DNA of 44,702 nucleotides, taken from Deinococcales bacterium. GTDB taxonomy: Bacteria > Deinococcota > Deinococci > Deinococcales > JAAFIG01. Made by a program: the position numbers and the translations under genes. Each line of letters opens with the position of its first letter. Within the stretch, counting starts at the first letter, position 1. Below, piece after piece: positions 6,554-13,772 of this stretch. Location: NCBI GenBank assembly GCA_025359505.1, contig JANYHH010000062.1, positions 1 to 44,702 on the forward strand, read 5' to 3'. The notes under the pieces were generated by a model. That model was not told the origin of the DNA and ran no database searches. It worked only from the letters and a program-made list of their open reading frames with translations.

Positions 6554-7930
6554 ATGGCGGCAACTGAGATGATTTCCCGAGACTTGCTTCACGACACCAA
6601 GCGTCTGAGCGCCGTGGGCGATTACTTGCCCATCATTGCCAGCGCGTTCAGCCGCGCGGCCAGAAGCGCGGCCCGTGCGACTGGGATGCCTTTTGCGCTG
6701 GTCTGCATCCTTGATGGTGAACACATTCATTTCAAAGGCACGTATGGTCTGGAGCTGAGCCACCCCAAGCGTGCGCTGCCAGACAACGTTTCCTTGCTGA
6801 TCCCGGAGCGCTTCATGCAGACCAATCAGCCTGAAGCGCTGGGCGCACTGAACCAGCTTTTCGCCAGCCGCTCCGGGTGGCAAAAGCATTTCTTCGCTTT
6901 TCAAGCGGCCGTGCCGCTGCGCGGTGCGGACGGTCACATCCTCGGAGCGCTGATCGTGCTGGACGAGCAAATCCGTGAACTGGACGTGCGCGACGTAGCG
7001 GTGTTAGAAGACTGCGCCGACGCGCTCGTGGCGGAACTGGATTTGCGCCGTCAGATCGCGGCGCTCGAAGAGCGCCGCAGCCAAACCCCGGATCTCGAGC
7101 CATCGGGGTTTGCGCCTTTAGAGTTTCAACCACCAGCATCGCAACAAGCGGCGATCGCGCTCCAAGGAGTGGGGAACGCCGCGTCGCTCGAGCCATCGGC
7201 GACTGCTGAACAGTTCTCAGAAGACCCGTTCCCAGAAACCCCGTTCTCAGAAGGTCACTTCCATCCCGGACGCATCGCCGATTCCAGCCCAGTGGCGCTG
7301 ACGGCCGAAACCTTGGATGGCACGATCACCTATTGGAACGCCGCCGCCGAGCGCCTGCTGGGGTACACGGTTGAGGGTGCGCTCGGGCTGAACAGCCACT
7401 CGATCATTCCCAGCGGTCGGGTCGACTTACCGCCGGACGATTTGGAGTTGCTGCACAACGGGGATTTCGTCACGACCGTCCAGACGACGCGTCTGCACCG
7501 CGATGGCCGCGAGCTGGCGGTGCGTGCAACTTTCGCGGCGATCAAGGACGCGCAGGGCAAGGTCGTCGGTATCTCGAGCACCTTAGAAGCAGCCATCGCT
7601 CCGCTGTCCGAGACACTGCCCGTTGGAAGCACGGGTGTGTTGCCTGCCCTAGTGTTCAGCATCGACATTGATGGTTTCTTCACCACCTGCGAGGGTGCGC
7701 CGCTGCTCGAGACGCTCAAGGACAAACAGCAAGTGATCGGACAGACTTGTTTCAGGGTGTTGGAGTCTGAGCAGTCGCTGCTCGAGGCGATCTGCGTCGG
7801 GTTGCTGGGTGAGGAGTTTGAATTCGGTTTTCACAACAGCCTCGGATTGCCGAGGCGGGCTTACGTCCATCCGATGTTCGAGGCGGGACTGCCGGTCGGT
7901 GTCTTCGGCGTGATCGTCCCCAGTCGCTGA
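6554..7930 (+). CDS. GAF-PAS sensor protein without output domain
   Basis: 458 residues. Residues about 20-165 look like a GAF domain (SAARATGMPFALVCILDGEH, then AVPLRGADGHILGALIVLDE). A short helix (LVAELDLRRQIAALEERR) and a Ser/Pro/Glu-rich linker follow. Residues about 235-350 are a PAS domain (LDGTITYWNAAAERLLGYT, then RDGRELAVRATFAAIKDAQG KVVGISSTLE). The remaining about 90 residues (LVFSIDIDGFFTTCEGAPLL...GVFGVIVP) look like a second PAS-like fold. No histidine kinase, GGDEF, EAL or HTH domain follows, so it must signal through a partner. Neighbours are the HD-GYP protein upstream and a ParA fusion downstream. The ligand is unknown. Confidence 0.75.
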   Translation: MAATEMISRDLLHDTKRLSAVGDYLPIIASAFSRAARSAARATGMPFALVCILDGEHIHFKGTYGLELSHPKRALPDNVSLLIPERFMQTNQPEALGALNQLFASRSGWQKHFFAFQAAVPLRGADGHILGALIVLDEQIRELDVRDVAVLEDCADALVAELDLRRQIAALEERRSQTPDLEPSGFAPLEFQPPASQQAAIALQGVGNAASLEPSATAEQFSEDPFPETPFSEGHFHPGRIADSSPVALTAETLDGTITYWNAAAERLLGYTVEGALGLNSHSIIPSGRVDLPPDDLELLHNGDFVTTVQTTRLHRDGRELAVRATFAAIKDAQGKVVGISSTLEAAIAPLSETLPVGSTGVLPALVFSIDIDGFFTTCEGAPLLETLKDKQQVIGQTCFRVLESEQSLLEAICVGLLGEEFEFGFHNSLGLPRRAYVHPMFEAGLPVGVFGVIVPSR

Positions 7931-8037
7931 GACTCGAGCGCTTGAAACGGTCAGGTCGGCCGTTGAGAACCGAGTGGTGAGCAATAATCAACCTTGTCCT
8001 AAGGATCAGCGCAAAAGAAAGTAAGAAAGGAGGTCTT

Positions 8038-9756
8038 GTGGAACCCGTTAAATTTAGCTACGGTTTTTTGGATTCGGGCAATGTTGTCGCGCTCCTGTTT
8101 GAATTAATTCTGGATGCACAAGTTTTCCAGATCGAGTTCAGCAACAAAGACAGCGTGTTGGGTGGCGTCTGGATTCGTGGTGATCAACTGATCGCCGCTA
8201 AAATCCTCAATTACAGAGGCGGCGAAGCCATTGAAGCGCTGCTGACTCAACCCGATTTGCACAGTTACATCGTTTACAAACTGAATCCCGAGGACACGGC
8301 CAACGTCGAACCCATCGGTTCACTGAGCGAGATGCTTTACGAACTCGTCTCGAGCGTGCACAGCTCCAAGGCATCAACGGTTGTCGCAAAAACCGCCGCC
8401 AAGTCCCCGCCCGAGGCAGCGGGCGATGCGACGACTGCGACACAAGCCACGGAGGAGACCGTAAATGATGAGGCAGTCGCGCAATCCAGCGCAACACCAG
8501 TGTCAGTCGCTGATCCTGAACCCGTGGCAGCGATCATGGACGATCCAGCCGACGAGTCGAGCACGGAGCAGGCTCCAGAGGTCGCTCTGACGCAAGTTGT
8601 GCAAACTCCTGCACTCGAGCGCACGGTTCTCGAGGTTGCAGCAGCGCTCGAGACACCAGTTTCCGAGGTTGCAATTCCTGAGACTCCAACGCTCGAGACC
8701 TCAGTTCCTGAAACTCCGGTGCTCGAAACTCCAGCGCTCGAGACGCCTGCTTTGGAAACTGCTGCTGCCGAACCAGTTACTGCCGAACCAGTTACTGCCG
8801 AACCAGTCACCGCCGAACCAGTGCGACTCCAACCCGTTCAAACCCAGATTGAAAGTGCAGCGGCAACCTCGAGTCGCACTGATTCGCCCTCGCCAGCCCA
8901 ACGCCCGAAGGCCACACCCAAACCACCGAAGCGGGCCGCTCGGCGCGGTCGCATCCTCGCGGTTGTCAGCCCCAAAGGAGGCGTCGGCAAGACCACGGTC
9001 TCACTGAACCTCGCCGTGGCCTTAGCGCAGCAGGGGTACTCCGTGGTGCTGGTCGACGCCGACCCGCAGGGCGGCGTGACCAACTCGCTGATGGCCAGTG
9101 GCGAGGCTCCCACCGGCGTGTACGACGTGCTGATGCGCCGCGAGTCCTTTGGCAGCGTGGTACGCAGCACCAAATTGGAGAACCTGCGATTGATGCCCGC
9201 TGGACGCTTGCTCGCAGAGGAAGTCATCACCCGTTCCGGGCAGCTCGCTAACCCTGAACTCTGGAAGCGGGTGCTCGAGACCGTACAGCGCATGGTGGAT
9301 ATTGTCATCGTGGACACCCCGGCGGGCGTTCAAGGCGTGACCACGCCGATTTTGGCGGCGGCAACCCATGTCGTGGCGGTCAGTCAACCCGAGCCGTTGT
9401 CGTTGCGTTCACTGCCGCAACTTCATCAGACGCTCGAGTCGCTCTCGCAGCTTGGAGCAGCCGCCGAGCTAATCGGTGTGATTCTCAACATGGTGCAGCC
9501 CGAGCGCCCGGTGTCGCTGGGCGTGTTGGAGACGCTCTCCAAAAAAGTCGTCAACAGTGACACATTGCTGGAACCAATGCTGGTACGCAGCGATTTGCTG
9601 CTGAGGGCTTCCTCGAGCGCGATGCCGCTGATGTTCGCCAGCGACCCAGTTTATCAGCCGCTAAAACGCGTTTTTGAAGATTTGGCAACGGAGCTGTTGC
9701 GCCGCTTGAATTTGGAGCGGGTCGTCGCACAAGAAGAGCCATTCATGGTTGCTTGA
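8038..9756 (+). CDS. DUF4388-like domain fused to ParA/MinD ATPase
   Basis: 572 residues. A near-perfect ribosome site AAGGAGGT (8027-8034) precedes the GTG. Residues 1-105 resemble a DUF4388-type domain (LLFELILDAQVFQIEFSN, GGVWIRGDQLIAAKI, GGEAIEALL). Residues about 110-295 are a disordered Ala/Glu/Pro/Thr linker with LETP and VTAEP repeats. From about residue 300 there is a complete ParA/MinD-type domain: deviant Walker A SPKGGVGKTT, VLVDADPQGG (switch I), VDIVIVDTPAG (Walker B) and VSQPEPLSLRS. Such ATPases position cargo (plasmids, carboxysomes, chemoreceptors) on the nucleoid or membrane. Next to a gvp cluster, positioning of gas vesicles is a reasonable inference. No ParB or centromere-like gene is visible. 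Confidence 0.85.
   Translation: MEPVKFSYGFLDSGNVVALLFELILDAQVFQIEFSNKDSVLGGVWIRGDQLIAAKILNYRGGEAIEALLTQPDLHSYIVYKLNPEDTANVEPIGSLSEMLYELVSSVHSSKASTVVAKTAAKSPPEAAGDATTATQATEETVNDEAVAQSSATPVSVADPEPVAAIMDDPADESSTEQAPEVALTQVVQTPALERTVLEVAAALETPVSEVAIPETPTLETSVPETPVLETPALETPALETAAAEPVTAEPVTAEPVTAEPVRLQPVQTQIESAAATSSRTDSPSPAQRPKATPKPPKRAARRGRILAVVSPKGGVGKTTVSLNLAVALAQQGYSVVLVDADPQGGVTNSLMASGEAPTGVYDVLMRRESFGSVVRSTKLENLRLMPAGRLLAEEVITRSGQLANPELWKRVLETVQRMVDIVIVDTPAGVQGVTTPILAAATHVVAVSQPEPLSLRSLPQLHQTLESLSQLGAAAELIGVILNMVQPERPVSLGVLETLSKKVVNSDTLLEPMLVRSDLLLRASSSAMPLMFASDPVYQPLKRVFEDLATELLRRLNLERVVAQEEPFMVA
8767..8825 (+). repeat. 15-bp tandem repeat in the ParA-fusion linker
   Basis: About 3.9 copies of a 15-bp unit (GCCGAACCAGTTACT and variants) encode repeated AEPVT residues in the disordered linker of the ParA fusion. 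Copy-number slippage here would change linker length without a frameshift. Confidence 0.85.
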
Positions 9757-9771
9757 AAGTGCACGATCACC

Positions 9772-9811
9772 AGCCCTCGAGACGCGCCCAGCTTTTCAGC
9801 TCTCGAGGGCT
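9772..9811. terminator. Bidirectional hairpin built on two CTCGAG sites
   Basis: A perfect 11-bp inverted repeat, AGCCCTCGAGA (9772-9782) and TCTCGAGGGCT (9801-9811), separates the convergent ParA-fusion and DUF4388 genes. The right arm overlaps the last codons and the stop (at 9796) of the minus-strand gene. Each arm carries a CTCGAG. A T4 tract (9793-9796) lies in the loop. It probably ends transcription from both sides. Confidence 0.6.
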
Positions 9812-10398
9812 TCGAGTTCTAATGCGTTCAACGGACGGACGATACCAGCCGTCTGGAGGCGCAGCAATCCCAGTTGAACCCACGGCAGGGCCAGACCAGT
9901 TTGCATCGCAAGTCGTTCCACGCTCGGGTAGGACAGCAGCCGTGGCAAAATCGCTCGCCAGAGGTCTTTGGTTTCATTGTCCAGCGACTCGAGCGATTCA
10001 AACAGACGCGGGTTCTCGTTGTTGAACGTGAAGCGCGTCTCCCGAATCGGAACCTGATCGCGGTACGTCACGAGGTCGTCCTCGTGCGTCACGGTCTTCA
10101 AAAAAAAACGCATTAAGTTCATGTCGAGGTCGTCGCGGAGGGCCGATTCGGGTTGATCCTCGAACTCAAAATGCCCCTGCTCCAATCCATTCAGATTCAG
10201 CAGTACCCCGCGCACTTGAACTGGCTGTTTGACAACGCCCAGCGGCGTCACGATGCCCGTCAAATCCCCCCGACGCAAATGCAGCTCGAGCCATTCGTAA
10301 TCCAGCACCGAGCGGAATTTCAAAATGCCAAATCGGTGGCGCAGCAGATGCATCACGGCATTCAGTGGGAATTCGTTGAGATCACTGGTCAGCGCCAT
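9796..10398 (-). CDS. DUF4388 domain protein
   Basis: 200 residues from MALTSDLNEF. Residues 1-55 match the DUF4388 pattern well: an opening LxEFPLxxVxxLL, then FGILKF and WLELHLRRGDLTGIVT. DUF4388 occurs in deinococcal, myxobacterial and other signalling proteins and often accompanies GTPase or motility modules; its biochemistry is unclear. The C-terminal part (LPRLLSYPSVERLAMQTGLA, then LPWVQLGLLRLQTAGIV) resembles a small winged helix. The start is chosen because a TACACT box lies 7 nt upstream of the ATG and a GAGG also precedes it; an extension 57 nt further upstream looks non-coding. It faces the ParA fusion, which also carries a DUF4388-like domain, so the two may act in one system. 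Confidence 0.8.
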   Translation of the reverse strand: MALTSDLNEFPLNAVMHLLRHRFGILKFRSVLDYEWLELHLRRGDLTGIVTPLGVVKQPVQVRGVLLNLNGLEQGHFEFEDQPESALRDDLDMNLMRFFLKTVTHEDDLVTYRDQVPIRETRFTFNNENPRLFESLESLDNETKDLWRAILPRLLSYPSVERLAMQTGLALPWVQLGLLRLQTAGIVRPLNALELEALES

Positions 10399-10405
10399 GA
10401 TCCTC

Positions 10406-10411
10406 AGTGTA
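10406..10411 (-). promoter_or_regulatory. -10 box TACACT of the DUF4388 gene (leaderless type)
   Basis: On the minus strand TACACT is followed by exactly 7 nt and then the ATG at 10398. A -10 box this close to the start codon implies transcription beginning at or near the A of the ATG. The same layout recurs at several other genes of this window. Confidence 0.55.
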
Positions 10412-10513
10412 ACCGCTGCACAACGGTTCTCGAATGTAGCTGACGCTCCATCCACGAAGGTCGGAGCGAGTCTCGAGCGGGAACGCGGGTGTCATCATCT
10501 AATCATCATTCGA

Positions 10514-10703
10514 TCAGCGCTCCTCGACCACCAAAAAGCGCGGGTAATCCGTGGCGGCAAGGCTGACCACCAACTTGTCCGGCTCGAGCGCATGCAGTTT
10601 GACTGGCACGGCAGTGTTGGTGAACGGATCAAAAACACTCGCACTGCTTCATTGGTTCGAGCAGTGCGAAATCGAGTACCTCAAGCCGAAGCTCGAGGTA
10701 CAA
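10514..10703 (-). pseudogene. Small gene after prs with apparent +1 frameshift
   Basis: Downstream of prs on the same strand, a TTG start (10703) opens a frame encoding YLELRLEVLDFALLEPMKQC then ECF, followed by TGA at 10629-10631. Skipping one T within the T5 run restores a frame that continues DPFTNTAVPVKLHALEPDKL, VVSLAATDYPRFLVVEER and stops at 10514. Both halves have the GC-rich codon use and CTCGAG sites of the neighbours, and together give about 62 residues. Causes may be a homopolymer sequencing error, a real mutation, or a programmed +1 shift: TTT TGA to TTT GAT has the same geometry as the prfB site CTT TGA C. An AGGAAA lies 11 nt before the TTG. I do not recognise a family. Confidence 0.5.
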
Positions 10704-10734
10704 AAAGCCTCGAGTTTCCTGAAGTCAACAGCCC

Positions 10735-11700
10735 TCAAGCGTTGAACATCTCAGCGATGCTCTCGCCGGTGTGAATCCTCGTGATCGCCTCCGCAAAAAG
10801 CGGCGCGACCGACAGCACCTTGAGCTTGTCGCAGGCCGCCATTTTCTCTGGGCTGACGTAGCACGAGTTGGTGCTGATGCACTCGACAATATCCAACCCT
10901 GCGATGCGCTCCACGGCCGGGCCGACGTACACGCCGTGGCTGCAAGCGACGTGAATTTCCTTCGCGCCCGCCTCTTTAATCACACCCACCGCTTCGATCA
11001 GGCTGCCAGCGGTGCTGATCTCGTCGTCGACGATCATCACGACTTTCCCTTTGACATCGCCGATCAATCCCCTCGCCTCGACTTTGGTGTCACTGACGCG
11101 GCGCTTGTCAATGAATGCGATCCCCGCTCCCAGCCGCTCAGCGAGGCTCGAGGCGCGTTTGATGTCCCCGGCATCGGGCGCGAGGACAACGGCGTCCTCT
11201 AAATTTGACAGGTGCGTGATGAAGTGGTTGGCAATCACGGGTTCGGCTGATAAGTGATCGGTCGGGATGCGAAAAAAGCCGTGGACTTGTGGGCTGTGCA
11301 GCGTCATTGTCAGCACGCGGTCAGCGCCGGCGGTCTCTAGGAGATCCGCGACGAGCCGCGCAGCGATGCTGATGCGCGGGCTGTCTTTTTTGTCGGAGCG
11401 GGCGTAACTAAAATACGGAATCACGGCCGTGATGCGGGCAGCCGAAGCGCCTCGGGCCGCGTCGATCATCAGCAGCAGTTCCATCACGCTGTCGGAGACG
11501 TTGAACGTGCCGTTTCCGGCCAGCGATTGCACGATGAAGACATCGGCTTCGCGTAAACTCTCTTGGAACTGCACTTCAATGTTGTCGTTGCTGAAATGCC
11601 GCGACATGGACTTCCCCAGTGGAATGCCGAGCGCGTCGCAGATATCGTGAGCGAGTTCCGGGTTGGCCTGCCCGGTAAAGATTTTCATCGGTCGTTCCAT
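10735..11700 (-). CDS. prs: Ribose-phosphate pyrophosphokinase (PRPP synthetase)
   Basis: 321 residues if started at [10 protein letters not shown]. It makes PRPP from ribose 5-phosphate and ATP for purine, pyrimidine, His, Trp and NAD synthesis. Diagnostic segments are [16 protein letters not shown] and [13 protein letters not shown] (ATP/flexible-loop region), [13 protein letters not shown], and the PRPP-binding loop [18 protein letters not shown]. The flexible loop is of the SDKKD type rather than SRQDRK. The start is uncertain among three in-frame ATGs (11703, 11700, 11688). AAGGGGA lies directly before them, and 11700 gives the more usable spacing. It diverges from the two-TM protein gene at 11902. 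Confidence 0.93.
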   Translation of the reverse strand: MERPMKIFTGQANPELAHDICDALGIPLGKSMSRHFSNDNIEVQFQESLREADVFIVQSLAGNGTFNVSDSVMELLLMIDAARGASAARITAVIPYFSYARSDKKDSPRISIAARLVADLLETAGADRVLTMTLHSPQVHGFFRIPTDHLSAEPVIANHFITHLSNLEDAVVLAPDAGDIKRASSLAERLGAGIAFIDKRRVSDTKVEARGLIGDVKGKVVMIVDDEISTAGSLIEAVGVIKEAGAKEIHVACSHGVYVGPAVERIAGLDIVECISTNSCYVSPEKMAACDKLKVLSVAPLFAEAITRIHTGESIAEMFNA

Positions 11701-11849
11701 CATTCCCCTTGTGTGACTTTTGAGATGGGTGCGGCTCGAGGTGGCTCGAGCGAGGCGAGGGCGTTTCGTCGCGCCTTGCTGATGTGAGTTTAGCCCACGC
11801 CTTCGCGGATCAGCAAACGGACTCGCGCCATTCAAGCGTTTTTTGCGTT

Positions 11850-11855
11850 TATAAT
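11850..11855 (+). promoter_or_regulatory. -10 box TATAAT upstream of the 11902 gene
   Basis: A perfect TATAAT lies 46 bp before the ATG at 11902. The -35 region is poor. Unlike several neighbours this gene would have a real 5'-UTR, with AAAGGA as ribosome site. Confidence 0.5.
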
Positions 11856-11901
11856 GCCCAGCAAAGCACAAGCTGCCTATTTCACCGCTTGAAAGGATGC
11901 C

Positions 11902-13125
11902 ATGACCAATTTCGATCAGCGCTTACGGGATGCGGGGATCAGTACCGACGACGTGGAAACTCAGATTCAGAGTGCGGATACCGCGCTGCTGCTCACCGCG
12001 AGGGAGATCGTACTGCTGGAGCCGCAACGCGTTCAGCGCGGGCGCTTGCGCGATATCACCGGTGTCAAGATCGTCAAAACCGGCGAGTTGAGTGTGCGGT
12101 CGGCCGCCGAGTCGATGATTGAAGGCAACGTGCTGGGGTTTGAGAAAACCGAGCGCAAATTGTTTTTCGATGCGGTCAAAGACGCCACGGCGCGGGCGAA
12201 AGCGGGCGTCACCAACGCCACGTTACCGCCAACACTCGCTTCCCCCGAATCGCTTGATGTCGCGGCCTCGCACACCAGCGCCGATGATTGGCGGGCGTTG
12301 ACGAGCGCATCACCGTCGCAGCAGGCTGATTTTCCCAGCAATGGCGCGTCGGTCGGGGCGGACTTCGGGGCTTTGCCGTCGCACGGCGCTGACTTCGGGG
12401 CTTCGCCCTCGCACGGCGCTGACCCGGATCCATTCACGGTGCAACCCATCGCTGCTGCCCACCTTGCCGTGCCGTCAGCGCCAGATTTCGCGCCGAACGT
12501 CAGCCCGTGGGGTGGAGCGCCGGGTGCAGATGCACCTAACGCGGACTCGCCAGATGCGGGCGACGATCCGTGGAAAGCCAGCAAGCAAACCTTCGAGGTC
12601 GAACCCGAAAAGCCCGTCAGCCCAGCCGACCCGTGGCTGGCGACCAGCGCTGAAGCCCCAAGCGACAGCGCTCCGGCCGGACACGCGGACAGTTGGAACG
12701 ACCCGTTCGCGGCCGGTGCAGCCGTTGGCGTTGCGCCACTGGCGAACGTCACGGCCGTTCAGACCGGCAATGACGACTGGGGCGGCGACATGCTCGAGGC
12801 GGGCAAAGCCTTGAGCGGGCCAGTTCAAAGCGATCTCGAGCGCAGGGTCAGTGTCGCCACTGGCGACAACACTTCGACGCTGCAAGCGCTCTCACGGTGG
12901 TTGAAGATTTTCGCGGTGGTGTTTTTCTTGAGCGGTGCTGCCTTCACGGTAACGCTCTTGCCAGCCGATGCCAGCAATATCCTCGGGTATCTGGTGTTGC
13001 TGAGCGCGTTTTTCGGCAGCGTGCTGTTTTCGTTGATCGCGTGGGGACTCGGTGAGTTGCTGAGCGCTTACGCCATCAGTATGCAGGATCTGAAAGCGAT
13101 CCGCCGCGCCACACTCGGACACTGA
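11902..13125 (+). CDS. Two-TM membrane protein with long disordered linker
   Basis: 407 residues; no named family recognised. Residues 1-105 form a compact domain ([55 protein letters not shown]), whose strand pattern resembles a bacterial PH/GRAM-like fold. Residues about 110-320 are a disordered Ala/Pro/Asp linker with a duplicated 10-residue unit. Residues about 325-395 contain two membrane helices ([18 protein letters not shown] and [20 protein letters not shown]). It ends in a basic cytoplasmic tail. An AAAGGA site precedes the ATG. The function is unknown. Confidence 0.8.
   Translation: MTNFDQRLRDAGISTDDVETQIQSADTALLLTAREIVLLEPQRVQRGRLRDITGVKIVKTGELSVRSAAESMIEGNVLGFEKTERKLFFDAVKDATARAKAGVTNATLPPTLASPESLDVAASHTSADDWRALTSASPSQQADFPSNGASVGADFGALPSHGADFGASPSHGADPDPFTVQPIAAAHLAVPSAPDFAPNVSPWGGAPGADAPNADSPDAGDDPWKASKQTFEVEPEKPVSPADPWLATSAEAPSDSAPAGHADSWNDPFAAGAAVGVAPLANVTAVQTGNDDWGGDMLEAGKALSGPVQSDLERRVSVATGDNTSTLQALSRWLKIFAVVFFLSGAAFTVTLLPADASNILGYLVLLSAFFGSVLFSLIAWGLGELLSAYAISMQDLKAIRRATLGH
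12361..12420 (+). repeat. 30-bp tandem duplication inside the two-TM protein gene
   Basis: Two adjacent 30-bp copies (12361-12390 and 12391-12420) differ at 2 positions. They encode [10 protein letters not shown] and [10 protein letters not shown] in the disordered linker. It is a likely slippage product. Confidence 0.85.
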
Positions 13126-13139
13126 ACGCAACCAAATAC

Positions 13140-13171
13140 AGAGTGCCGCAAGCGTGATCTTGCGGCACTCT
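13140..13171. terminator. 13-bp perfect hairpin after the two-TM protein gene
   Basis: AGAGTGCCGCAAG (13140-13152) and CTTGCGGCACTCT (13159-13171) pair perfectly around CGTGAT. The position, 15 nt after the stop codon, fits a transcription terminator. It also ends the minus-strand tiny-ORF unit 15 bp after its stop. There is no T-run. Confidence 0.7.
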
Positions 13172-13185
13172 GCGTTGCAGTCCCC

Positions 13186-13344
13186 TCATTTCAGGCTCTC
13201 TTCGCTCGAGACCCTGACTTTCGTCAAGCTCCAAGCGCTTTTGCGCGACGGTTGCACAACGCTGACTCGAGCCTCGAGTCGTTGGGTTTCGGCCGTTTTA
13301 CGGCGTTGATCGGTAACGGGGCGTTTCTGAAGGTGTTTGCTCAT
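13186..13344 (-). CDS. Candidate small basic protein, 52 residues
   Basis: ATG at 13342-13344 to TGA at 13186. The protein begins MSKHLQKRPVTDQRRKTAET and is basic (pI high), hydrophilic and lacks Cys. It carries two CTCGAG sites early and one late, like neighbouring genes. The ribosome site is weak. It overlaps the 40-codon ORF by 47 nt in another frame, so at most one of the two may be real. No family is recognised. Confidence 0.35.
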   Translation of the reverse strand: MSKHLQKRPVTDQRRKTAETQRLEARVSVVQPSRKSAWSLTKVRVSSEESLK

Positions 13345-13420
13345 GGTTTGGTCTCGCAGGGGGTCGTGGGGAGTGGCGCAGGGACGCGGCGTCTGGGCGG
13401 GACAGCAATTTAATAGTCAT
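13298..13420 (-). CDS. Candidate small ORF, 40 residues, after a terminator
   Basis: MTIKLLSRPDAASLRHSPRP, then a Pro/Arg/Thr-rich tail. A good TAAGGAG ribosome site lies 13 nt before the ATG at 13420, and the ORF sits directly downstream of the Rho-independent terminator at 13459-13483. The composition after residue 15 looks non-folded. It could be a translated leader for the overlapping 52-codon ORF. No family is recognised. Confidence 0.35.
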   Translation of the reverse strand: MTIKLLSRPDAASLRHSPRPPARPNHEQTPSETPRYRSTP

Positions 13421-13458
13421 GAGGTTTTGCTCCTTACAGCGGGTGCGGGATACGAAAA

Positions 13459-13483
13459 ACCCCGACGGTGTGAGCGCCGGGGT
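13459..13483 (-). terminator. Rho-independent terminator / attenuator (minus strand)
   Basis: On the minus strand ACCCCGGCG pairs with a CGTCGGGGT (one mismatch) around a short loop, and is followed by TTTTT. It lies 20 bp after the stop of the 26-codon ORF and about 38 bp before the next ORF on the same strand. That is the layout of an attenuator or a terminator of a short transcript. Confidence 0.7.
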
Positions 13484-13502
13484 CATTTGCTTTTGTAGTA
13501 AG

Positions 13503-13583
13503 TCAAATGGGCGCAAGGGTGTACAACGAACCGGCGGCGTCGAGTTGCGCGGTCAGCAGGGTTTTGAAGAAGTTTGTGATCAC
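13503..13583 (-). CDS. Candidate 26-residue peptide gene
   Basis: GTG start at 13583, TGA at 13503. The peptide begins VITNFFKTLLTAQLDAAGSL and ends YTLAPI. It is short, with one Lys, a hydrophobic N-terminal stretch and a neutral end. AAAGGTGGTG lies just before the GTG, and a TACAAT box (13608-13613) is about 25 nt upstream of the start. A strong terminator follows. So promoter, ribosome site, ORF and terminator are all present in about 150 bp. It could be a leader or regulatory peptide, or a small secreted signal. No family is recognised. Confidence 0.45.
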   Translation of the reverse strand: MITNFFKTLLTAQLDAAGSLYTLAPI

Positions 13584-13607
13584 GCAGCACCACCTTTCAG
13601 ATGCACG

Positions 13608-13613
13608 ATTGTA
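13608..13613 (-). promoter_or_regulatory. -10 box TACAAT for the tiny-ORF unit
   Basis: TACAAT on the minus strand, 24 bp before the GTG of the 26-codon ORF. The -35 region is weak. The predicted transcript would have a very short 5'-UTR carrying AAAGGTGG. Confidence 0.45.
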
Positions 13614-13772
13614 AGCCAAGTCAGCCTGCGCTGTAACTACGCTGATGTGCTTAGTGGGCTGTCGCGTGAACGCTGCAAAGTCACGGCTCAGGTGATGCGG
13701 CTTGAGATACGGTCTGGAAATAGCCTGCAAACGGCTTGACCCTGAGCAGCCAACGCTCACACCCTGCTGCGT

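Larger units (their letters stand above)
10399..10734. other. Spacer between the DUF4388 gene and prs, with a cryptic small gene
   Basis: About 336 bp. It contains the leaderless-type promoter of the DUF4388 gene (10406-10411) and a minus-strand small coding segment (10514-10703) interrupted by one apparent frameshift, both described separately. Plus-strand reading frames here look like shadows. Confidence 0.6.
13126..13772. other. 650-bp spacer with terminators and three candidate tiny ORFs
   Basis: The plus-strand gene ends at 13125 with a strong hairpin. The rest reads best on the minus strand: a TACAAT box (13608-13613), a 26-codon ORF, a Rho-independent terminator, then 40- and 52-codon ORFs. 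Nothing clear is seen in 13620-13772, upstream of the TACAAT box. Confidence 0.6.
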
